From: Streptomyces sp. CB02923 | Lineage (GTDB): Bacteria > Actinomycetota > Actinomycetes > Streptomycetales > Streptomycetaceae | Length of the DNA stretch: 64,000 nt | Assembly: GCF_001905005.1 (NCBI RefSeq) | Contig: NZ_LWKZ01000001.1 | Span: forward strand, 3,775 to 67,774 | Reading direction: 5' to 3' | Part shown: positions 57,910 through 64,000 of the stretch, in pieces | Numbering within the stretch: the first letter of the stretch is position 1 | Layout of the letters: the number at the start of each line of letters is the position of its first letter | Made by a program: the position numbers and the translations under genes | The notes under the pieces: model-generated | Told to the model about the DNA's origin: nothing | Databases searched by the model: none | What the model saw: only the letters and a program-made list of their open reading frames with translations

Positions 57910-59652
57910 ATGGCGGAGGGAACGCGTTTAAACGCGCACATGTCACACACGGACGATTCACCCACGGGCGGCTCCCATACGGGCGGCTCCCATACCGACG
58001 GCTCCCCCACGGACGGCTCCCCCACGGCCGACGACGGGGCCACGGAGACGGGCGGTGGCAGCCTGCGCCGCTCCTCCCTCCTGATGGCGGCGGGCACGGC
58101 CGTCTCCCGCGCGACGGGCCTGATCCGGGGCGTCCTCCAGGCCGGTGCCCTCGGCACCGGCCTGCTGGCCACCACGTACAACACGGCCAACCTCGTCCCG
58201 ATGAGCCTGTACACGCTGCTGATCGGCGGCGCCCTGAACGCCGTGCTCGTGCCGCAGCTCGTCCGGGCCCGGGGGGAGCACGCGGACGGCGGGCGGGCCC
58301 ACGAGCAGCGGCTCGTCACGCTCGTGCTGACCGTCCTCGGCCTCGGCACGCTGCTCGCGGTGTGGGCCGCGCCCGAGATCGTGAGCCTCTACACGACGGA
58401 CTCGCCGGAGAACCACGCCGCCTACGAACTGACCGTGGTCTTCGCCCGGTTCCTGCTGCCGCAGATCTTCTTCTACGGGGTGTTCGGCATCCTGGGGCAG
58501 GTGCTCAACGCGCGCGGGAAGTTCGGCGCGATGATGTGGACGCCGGTGCTCAACAACGTCGTCCTGATCGCCGTGTTCGGCGCGTACGTCGGTCTGCTGA
58601 CCGTCCCGGAGACGGTGGCGGACATCACCGGGGCGCAGGTGCGGATGCTCGGCGTGGGCACCACGATCGGCATCGCCCTCCAGGCACTCGCGCTGATCCC
58701 CTACGCGCGCGAGGCGGGGTTCCGCTTCCGGCCGCGCTTCGACTGGCGCGGCACCGGACTGCGCAAGAGCGCGAACGCGGCGCGCTGGACGCTGCTGTTC
58801 GTGCTGGTCAACCTGGTCTCGATGACCGTCGTCACGCACTACGCGACCCTCACCGACCAGGAACTTCCCACGGCCGGCGCGGGCTTCTCCTCGTATGCGT
58901 ACGCGCAGAACATCTGGGGCCTGCCGCAGTCCGTCGTCACGGTCTCGCTGATCACCGCGCTGCTGCCGCGGATGACCCGGGCGGTCGCCGAACAGCGCCT
59001 GGACGACCTGCGGGACGACCTCTCCCGCGCGCTGCGGGTCAACGGAGCGGTGATCGTCCCGGCCGCCGTCTTCTTCGTGGCCTTCGGCCCGGAGATGGCG
59101 CAGCTGCTGTACGCGCACGGCGCCGCCAGCGCCGAGTCCGCCGTGCCGCTGGGGCAGATGCTCCAGGCCCTCGGGCTGGGCCTGATCCCGTTCTCCGCCC
59201 AGTCGCTGCTGCTGCGCGGTTTCTACGCCTTCGAGGACACCCGTACGCCGTTCCTGATGGCCGCCTGGATCTCCGGCGTGAACATCGCGCTCGCCACCGC
59301 CTGCCACCTGCTGCTGCCGGCCCGGTGGGCGGTCGTCGGGATGGCCGCCGCGTACGCCGTGTCGTACGGCGCCGGGCTGCTGGCCAGTGCGTACCTCCTG
59401 CGCCGACGGCTGGACGGGCGGCTGGACGGACGCCGCCTGAGCCGTACGTACGGCAAGCTGACCGGTGCCGCGCTGGCCGCCGGGGCGGTGGGCTGGGCGG
59501 CCGCGCACGCCTGTGCCGGTGCCGCCGGGAACGCCTTCTGGTCCACGGCCCTGGCCCTGGCCGCCGGGACCGCGACCATGGCCCTGCTCTTCCTCCTCCT
59601 GGCGCGCGTCCTGCGGATCACCGAGCTGCGGTCCCTGCCGGGGCTGCGCTGA
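57910..59652 (+). CDS. MurJ/MviN-like lipid II flippase family protein
   Basis: The protein has up to 580 residues. Residues about 60-575 form 14 hydrophobic segments with LRRSSLLMAAGTAVSRATGL, FFYGVFGILGQVLNARGKFG, YAYAQNIWGLPQSVV and RGFYAFEDTRTPFL, as in MurJ and related oligosaccharide flippases. The N-terminal 50 residues are a hydrophilic repeat of TGGSHTGGSHTDGSPTDGS type. The ATG at 57910 has TAGGTT six bases upstream, which may indicate a leaderless mRNA; an ATG at 57940 is possible. Streptomyces often has more than one MurJ-like gene, so an essential role is not assumed. Confidence 0.88.
   Translation: MAEGTRLNAHMSHTDDSPTGGSHTGGSHTDGSPTDGSPTADDGATETGGGSLRRSSLLMAAGTAVSRATGLIRGVLQAGALGTGLLATTYNTANLVPMSLYTLLIGGALNAVLVPQLVRARGEHADGGRAHEQRLVTLVLTVLGLGTLLAVWAAPEIVSLYTTDSPENHAAYELTVVFARFLLPQIFFYGVFGILGQVLNARGKFGAMMWTPVLNNVVLIAVFGAYVGLLTVPETVADITGAQVRMLGVGTTIGIALQALALIPYAREAGFRFRPRFDWRGTGLRKSANAARWTLLFVLVNLVSMTVVTHYATLTDQELPTAGAGFSSYAYAQNIWGLPQSVVTVSLITALLPRMTRAVAEQRLDDLRDDLSRALRVNGAVIVPAAVFFVAFGPEMAQLLYAHGAASAESAVPLGQMLQALGLGLIPFSAQSLLLRGFYAFEDTRTPFLMAAWISGVNIALATACHLLLPARWAVVGMAAAYAVSYGAGLLASAYLLRRRLDGRLDGRRLSRTYGKLTGAALAAGAVGWAAAHACAGAAGNAFWSTALALAAGTATMALLFLLLARVLRITELRSLPGLR
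57923..57936. promoter_or_regulatory. AT-cored 14-bp palindrome at the murJ-like start
   Basis: CGCGTTTAAACGCG is a perfect palindrome with a TTTAAA core, very unusual in this GC-rich context. It lies between the two candidate start codons. It may be an operator for a start at 57940 or simply coding sequence if 57910 is used. Confidence 0.35.
57955..58028. repeat. 15-bp coding tandem repeats in the murJ-like N-terminus
   Basis: Four to five copies of a 15-bp unit (CACGGGCGGCTCCCA and variants) encode consecutive H/PTGGS or PTDGS pentapeptides. The segment is cytoplasmic and probably disordered. Confidence 0.72.
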
Positions 59653-60418
59653 CGGCCGGGGCCGGGGTGGCTGCCGCCGCCTCGGCCTCCGCCTGCGCCG
59701 CCACCTCGGCGGCAACCACCTTCTCCATCTTGTCGATGCCGAGCACCCCGCTGACCAGGATGGCGAGGACGATGGCCACGATGAGCATCACCGTGCCCAG
59801 CCACACCATGACGTCCACCGGCAGCGTGAACGCGCCGATCACCCGGGCCACGCATTCGGCCAGCAGCGCGGCGCCCCACACGGCGGAGTGCCGCCGCTGC
59901 ACCCGCCGGAACGCCGCCGACTCCGCCGTCAGCCGCTCCCAGGCAGCGCCTTTGGCCGCGTTGCCCTTGGTGATCCACGGCTTCAGCATGGGGGCCATCA
60001 GCGGCCGCCCGATGAGCGCGGACACCAGCACCGCCAGCCCGAAGGTGCTGCTCACGGCGCTGTCCTTGGCCATCATCAGCCGCTCGTCACCGGCCATCAG
60101 GCTCAGCAGCAGACCGATGATGTTGGTCGCCGTCATCAGCGTGGCCACGGCGTTGAAGCGGCGCTCCCTGACCAGGCTCCATACGGAGCGCGCCGCGGGC
60201 AGGGCGCCGCTCCAGGCCAGCGCGGCGAGCGTGCTCATGCCGAAGACGCCGGTGAAGAGGTAGTACGAGGCGATCGGGATGCCCGCGTCCAGGAGCAGCG
60301 CCCGGGGGCCCTCCAGCTGCCCGCCGGGCCGGGGCTCCTCGCCGGTACCGATACCGGTAGCACTGCCGATACCGGTGCCGGTGCCGGGTGCCGTGCCGTG
60401 CGGGGTCTGGCTGTTCAT
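59618..60418 (-). CDS. VC0807-family membrane protein
   Basis: The 266-residue protein has an N-terminal Gly/Thr-rich linker (about 1-35), then GPRALLLDAGIPIASYYLF, ATLMTATNIIGLLLSLMAGD, FGLAVLVSALIGRPLM and VWLGTVMLIVAIVLAILVSG as hydrophobic segments, and an Ala-rich tail. The family is widespread and uncharacterised. I chose the ATG at 60418 with GGAGG 5 nt upstream. Its 3' end overlaps the convergent murJ-like gene by 35 bp. Confidence 0.82.
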   Translation of the reverse strand: MNSQTPHGTAPGTGTGIGSATGIGTGEEPRPGGQLEGPRALLLDAGIPIASYYLFTGVFGMSTLAALAWSGALPAARSVWSLVRERRFNAVATLMTATNIIGLLLSLMAGDERLMMAKDSAVSSTFGLAVLVSALIGRPLMAPMLKPWITKGNAAKGAAWERLTAESAAFRRVQRRHSAVWGAALLAECVARVIGAFTLPVDVMVWLGTVMLIVAIVLAILVSGVLGIDKMEKVVAAEVAAQAEAEAAAATPAPAVSAAPAGTAAR

Positions 60419-60625
60419 GGGGGCCTCCGTGTCGCTGTCCGCGCCGTCCGTTGCGATGCGTTCAGCTTCGTTCCCGGGCCCCGTGCACCGGCAGGACCGG
60501 GTGTAAGCACATCTCCGTGACATTTGTCAGTCCCCGGGGCACCCGGCCGGCCGGGCCCTTGCGCTGGAGTGCTCTCCAGCTCCTAGTGTCCGACGCGGCA
60601 ACCGACCACCGGAGAGGAACTCTTC

Positions 60626-61684
60626 GTGCGTTACACACTGTTCGGCAGGACCGGTCTGCGGGTGAGCGAGCTGAGCCTCGGCACCATGACCATCGGATCG
60701 GACTGGGGCTGGGGCGCTCCCGAGGACACCAGCGCGCGCATCGTCGACGCCTACGACGACGCGGGCGGCAACTTCATCGACACCGCCAACAACTACACCG
60801 ACGGCAGCTCCGAGAAGATCCTCGGCAAGCTGCTCGAAGGCCGCCGGGACCGCTTCGTGCTCGCCAGCAAGTACACGTGCGCGACCCGCGCGGGCGACCC
60901 GAACTCGGCGGGCAGCCACCGCAAGAGCCTGGTGCGGTCGGTGGAGCAGAGCCTCGCCAGGCTGCGCACCGACCACCTCGACGTCCTCTGGGTGCACGCG
61001 CGGGACCACTTCACGCCCGTCGAGGAGACCATGCGGGCGCTGGACGACGTCGTCCGGTCGGGCAAGGTGCTGTACGTCGGCGTGTCCGACTGGCCCGCCT
61101 GGGAGATCGCGCAGGCGAACACCCTCGCCGAGCTGCGCGGCTGGACCGCGTTCGCGGGCTCGCAGCTGCGCTACAGCCTGCTGGAGCGCACGCCGGAGCG
61201 CGAGCTGCTCCCCCAGGCACGCGCCTTCGACCTGGCCGTCCTGGCGTGGGCCCCGCTGGCGGCGGGCAAACTCACCGGCAAGTACCGGCGCGGGGAGCGG
61301 GGCCGGCTGGACGTCGTCGGCGACGGCGGGCGCCCGGCGGACAACGAGGAGGCGACCGTCTCGGCGGTGCTGGAGGTCGCCGAGCAGGGCGGCTGGAGCC
61401 CGGCGCAGGTCGCCCTGGCCTGGCTGCGGCAGCGGCCCGGGAACATCATCCCGGTCATCGCCGCCACCAAGGAGAGCCAGCTCGCCGACAACCTCGCGAG
61501 CGTCGGTGTGGAACTGGACGCCGGGGCCCGGCAGCGGCTCGACGAGGTGAGCGCCGTACCGCTGGGCTTCCCGCACGACTTCCTGGCGGAGCCCGCGATC
61601 ACGCAGAACGTCTACGGCGACCGCTGGTCCGCCATCGAGGACCGGCGCTCCGGCTACCGGCGGTCGGTCCACGGGGTGCTCTGA
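60626..61684 (+). CDS. Aldo/keto reductase
   Basis: The 352-residue AKR has RYTLFGRTGLRVSELSLGTM at the start, Asp and Tyr in FIDTANNYTDG, Lys in VLASKYT and His in LWVHARD. The C-terminal IIPVIAATKESQLADNLASV binds NADPH. The GTG start has GGAGAGGA about 8 nt upstream. It is only distantly related to the AKR at 30559. The substrate is unknown. It is convergent with mnmA across a hairpin. Confidence 0.92.
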   Translation: MRYTLFGRTGLRVSELSLGTMTIGSDWGWGAPEDTSARIVDAYDDAGGNFIDTANNYTDGSSEKILGKLLEGRRDRFVLASKYTCATRAGDPNSAGSHRKSLVRSVEQSLARLRTDHLDVLWVHARDHFTPVEETMRALDDVVRSGKVLYVGVSDWPAWEIAQANTLAELRGWTAFAGSQLRYSLLERTPERELLPQARAFDLAVLAWAPLAAGKLTGKYRRGERGRLDVVGDGGRPADNEEATVSAVLEVAEQGGWSPAQVALAWLRQRPGNIIPVIAATKESQLADNLASVGVELDAGARQRLDEVSAVPLGFPHDFLAEPAITQNVYGDRWSAIEDRRSGYRRSVHGVL

Positions 61685-61713
61685 CCCGGGGTGCTCCGGC
61701 CCGGCGGACCGCG

Positions 61714-61744
61714 CCGCTCACCGCGCACGCCGCGCGGTGGGCGG
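61714..61744. terminator. Terminator hairpin between the aldo/keto reductase gene and mnmA
   Basis: CCGCTCACCGCGC pairs with GCGCGGTGGGCGG over 13 positions with one G-T type mismatch and a 5-nt loop. It lies between the two convergent stop codons. Confidence 0.75.
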
Positions 61745-61752
61745 CCCGGCCG

Positions 61753-62874
61753 TCACGCCGCCGCGCGGGCGCGGTCCGTCGTGGCGATCGTCGCCGAGCC
61801 GACCACGCGTGTGCCGTCGTAGAGCACGATGGCCTGGCCGGGGGCCACACCGCGGACCGGCTCGGTGAAGGCGACGCGCAGCTCGCCGTCGACCAGCTCG
61901 GCGCTGACCTCGGTCTCGCCGCCGTGGGCGCGCAGCTGCGCGGTGTACGTGCCGGGGCCGGACGGCGCGGCGCCGCACCAGCGGGGGCGGACGGCGGTCA
62001 GCGCGGTCACGTCCAGGGCCTCCACCGGGCCGACGGTGACCGTGTTGTCGACCGGGGAGATGTCCAGGACGTAGCGCGGCTTGCCGTCGGGGGCCGGGGT
62101 GCCGATGCGCAGGCCCTTGCGCTGGCCGATGGTGAAGCCGTACGCGCCCTCGTGGGTGCCGATCCGGGCGCCGGACTCGTCGACGATGTCGCCCTCGGCC
62201 GTGCCGAGCCGCTTGGCGAGGAACGCCTGGGTGTCGCCGTCGGCGATGAAGCAGATGTCGTGGCTGTCCGGTTTCTTGGCGACGAACAGGCCGCGCCGGG
62301 CGGCCTCCTCGCGGATCTCCGCCTTGGTCGTGAGCGTGTCGCCGAGCGGGAACATGGCGTGCGCGAGCTGCCGGTCGTCGAGCACGCCGAGGACGTAGGA
62401 CTGGTCCTTGGCCATGTCGGAGGCGCGGTGCAGCTCGCGGCCGCCGTCCGGGAGCTCCACGACCGTGGCGTAGTGGCCGGTGCAGACGGCGTCGAAGCCG
62501 AGGGCGAGCGCCTTGTCCAGCAGCGCGGCGAATTTGATCTTCTCGTTGCAGCGCAGACAGGGGTTGGGCGTCCGGCCCGCCTCGTACTCGGCGAAGAAGT
62601 CCTCGACGACGTCCTCACGGAAGCGTTCGGCGAGGTCCCATACGTAGAACGGGATGCCGATGACGTCGGCGGCGCGGCGGGCGTCGTGCGAATCCTCGAT
62701 CGTGCAACAGCCGCGGGCTCCGGTACGGAAGGACTTCGGATTCTCGGAGAGCGCGAGGTGCACGCCGGTCACGTCGTGGCCCGCCTCGGCGGCGCGGGCG
62801 GCGGCGACGGCGGAGTCGACACCGCCGGACATGGCGGCGAGCACGCGGAGGCGGCGGGGAGCGTCAGTCGTCAT
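61753..62874 (-). CDS. mnmA: tRNA-specific 2-thiouridylase
   Basis: The 373-residue enzyme thiolates U34 of Glu, Gln and Lys tRNAs. The PP-loop SGGVDSAV (residues 16-23), C106 in [12 protein letters not shown] and C208 in SHDICFI form the disulfide/persulfide pair of MnmA. IGQRKGL and the C-terminal beta-barrel ([20 protein letters not shown]) are typical. I chose the ATG at 62874; the open frame to 63381 is antisense to the amidase gene. It starts 54 nt from a divergent amidase gene. Confidence 0.96.
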   Translation of the reverse strand: MTTDAPRRLRVLAAMSGGVDSAVAAARAAEAGHDVTGVHLALSENPKSFRTGARGCCTIEDSHDARRAADVIGIPFYVWDLAERFREDVVEDFFAEYEAGRTPNPCLRCNEKIKFAALLDKALALGFDAVCTGHYATVVELPDGGRELHRASDMAKDQSYVLGVLDDRQLAHAMFPLGDTLTTKAEIREEAARRGLFVAKKPDSHDICFIADGDTQAFLAKRLGTAEGDIVDESGARIGTHEGAYGFTIGQRKGLRIGTPAPDGKPRYVLDISPVDNTVTVGPVEALDVTALTAVRPRWCGAAPSGPGTYTAQLRAHGGETEVSAELVDGELRVAFTEPVRGVAPGQAIVLYDGTRVVGSATIATTDRARAAA

Positions 62875-62928
62875 AACCCTTCCAGGGTAGACGGAACCAC
62901 CGACAGGGCCCCAAGCGTTGTGCAGCTC

Positions 62929-63618
62929 ATGGGAGAAGCGGGGGATTCCGGGCAGGCGGCCGGCGGGGGCTTCAGCAGACGGGCCCTGCTGCTGGGCGGC
63001 GTCGGCACGGCACTGGCGGGCGGCGCCGCGTACGCACTGCACGACGACCTGCTGCGCTGGTGGTGGCGCCTGCCGGGCCGCAAGAAGCCGCGGACGGACG
63101 GCGCGGTGGACTACGGCGGCGCCCGCTGGGTCCCGGCCGCCACGGCGAACTGGCGCCAGGCCGACCGGCCGGACGACTACACCATCGACCGGGTCGTCGT
63201 CCACGTCGTCCAGGGCGGCTACACGGACGCCCTGCGGGTCTTCCAGAGCCCGCTGCACGGCGCGGCGGCGCATTACGTGGTGCGCAAGGACGGGCAGGTG
63301 GCGCAGACCGTCCGCGAGCTGGACGTGGCGTACCACGCGGGCAACCGCGCGTACAACGAGCGCAGCATCGGTATCGAGCACGAGGGCTTCGTGGACCGCC
63401 CGGCGTCCTTCACCCCTGCCATGTACGCATCATCCGCGCGGCTGACCGCCGGAATCTGCCGCCGCTACGGCTTCCCCGCCGACCGGGAACACATCGTGGG
63501 CCATGTGGAGGTACCGGGCACCGACCACACCGATCCCGGGCCACACTGGAACTGGAGGCTGTACATGGACCTGGTGCGCGCCGAGCTGCGCCGGCCGACC
63601 TCGACGCCGGGGGCGTGA
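62929..63618 (+). CDS. Tat-type N-acetylmuramoyl-L-alanine amidase (Amidase_2)
   Basis: The 229-residue protein has a Tat-like signal ([21 protein letters not shown] at about 16-36) and an Amidase_2 domain (about 65-215) with [12 protein letters not shown] (zinc His), [23 protein letters not shown] (catalytic Glu) and [17 protein letters not shown] (His and Asp zinc ligands). It cleaves peptidoglycan stem peptides. The ATG at 62929 was chosen, with a GTG at 62920 as alternative; neither has a strong ribosome site. It is divergent from mnmA by 54 nt. Confidence 0.87.
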   Translation: MGEAGDSGQAAGGGFSRRALLLGGVGTALAGGAAYALHDDLLRWWWRLPGRKKPRTDGAVDYGGARWVPAATANWRQADRPDDYTIDRVVVHVVQGGYTDALRVFQSPLHGAAAHYVVRKDGQVAQTVRELDVAYHAGNRAYNERSIGIEHEGFVDRPASFTPAMYASSARLTAGICRRYGFPADREHIVGHVEVPGTDHTDPGPHWNWRLYMDLVRAELRRPTSTPGA

Positions 63619-63676
63619 CACGGGGCCGCCGGGGCGTCCGGGCGCCACCGCGCGCCCCTCGTGGAACGGACCACTC

Positions 63677-64000
63677 ATGGCGTACGACAGAGCCCCGGCC
63701 GCCGGACCGGCGCACCGGAGCACCGGAGCCGGGCCGCCCGGCCTCGCCGAGGACCGCACCTTCGGCCGGGTCCTGCTGGACCTGGACGCCGACGCGGGCC
63801 TGCTCACGGTGCGGGGCGAGCGGGTGGCGACGGCCGAGCTGCGCCGCGCGCCGGGCGCTCCGGCGGCGGGCCACGTACCGGTCGGCACCCGCGACGGCGC
63901 GTACCTGCACCTGTCCGTCGACGGCCGGCCCGCGCACCTCACCCCCGCCAAGGGGCGCCTCACCCGGCGCTCCCACCGGGTGGAGGTGATCTACGGCGGC
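63677..64000 (+). CDS. Partial hypothetical protein, cut by the window end
   Basis: An open frame of 108 codons runs off the right edge. It begins MAYDRAPAAGPAHRSTGAGP and contains TFGRVLLDLDADAGLLTVRG and VPVGTRDGAYLHLSVDGRPA. There is no stop, signal peptide or recognisable family in the visible part. It starts 58 nt after the amidase gene in the same direction; AACGGA is the only purine-rich stretch near the ATG, so the start is tentative. Confidence 0.55.
   Translation, partial: MAYDRAPAAGPAHRSTGAGPPGLAEDRTFGRVLLDLDADAGLLTVRGERVATAELRRAPGAPAAGHVPVGTRDGAYLHLSVDGRPAHLTPAKGRLTRRSHRVEVIYGG

Overview
The window is chromosomal DNA of a Streptomyces-type actinomycete. By eye the GC content is about 70% or more, third codon positions are strongly GC-biased, GTG starts and GTGA/ATGA overlaps are common, and secreted proteins often carry twin-arginine signals. 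Gene content and order (cimA, ilvE, leuB, pruA/putB, serA, ilvC-ilvN-ilvB, a GGDEF-EAL gene, gatB/A/C, a second GGDEF-EAL gene, ligA, mnmA) match, from memory, the SCO5480-5530 neighbourhood of S. coelicolor. I see no tRNA, rRNA, CRISPR array or transposase.

Left part (1-30 kb): this is a branched-chain amino acid and serine region with local insertions. cimA makes citramalate for isoleucine, leuB and ilvE serve the leucine and common branched-chain steps, ilvB-ilvN-ilvC supply the shared acetohydroxyacid steps, and serA starts serine synthesis. ilvB follows a short ORF rich in Ile/Leu/Val codons and a U-tailed terminator. cimA follows a similar layout with a 16-residue leader containing two adjacent ATT (Ile) codons, a strong hairpin over the leader stop codon and a perfect 9-bp terminator hairpin; this is the most interesting regulatory signal I found. 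Between these core genes lie an MHS-type transporter, a secreted WD40/TolB-like protein, a tetR-aguA (agmatine deiminase) operon, an uncharacterised membrane protein + nucleotidyltransferase-fold pair, a Tat-exported phosphatase, an orphan Uma2 nuclease, the proline degradation genes with their PucR-type regulator, and a PRC-barrel/DUF2382 stress protein.

Middle (30-45 kb): this is an accessory segment with a 2-hydroxyacid dehydrogenase, an aldo/keto reductase, a lipoprotein sugar dehydrogenase, an MMPL exporter, a Tat phospholipase C, an XRE-type regulator followed by three overlapping small ORFs, a Tat FAD oxidase and a secreted GH18 chitinase whose promoter carries a DasR-type operator.

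Right part (45-64 kb): gatC-gatA-orf80-gatB (amidation of Glu-tRNA-Gln and Asp-tRNA-Asn), an RmdB-like GGDEF-EAL protein, ligA, a MetE-core protein, an SDR, a LOG-family protein, NADP glutamate dehydrogenase, a MurJ-like flippase, a VC0807-type membrane protein, an aldo/keto reductase, mnmA, a Tat-type amidase and the 5' part of one further gene cut by the window end. Convergent pairs are repeatedly separated by perfect hairpins. Short tandem repeats of unrelated sequence sit at the 3' ends of at least seven genes.
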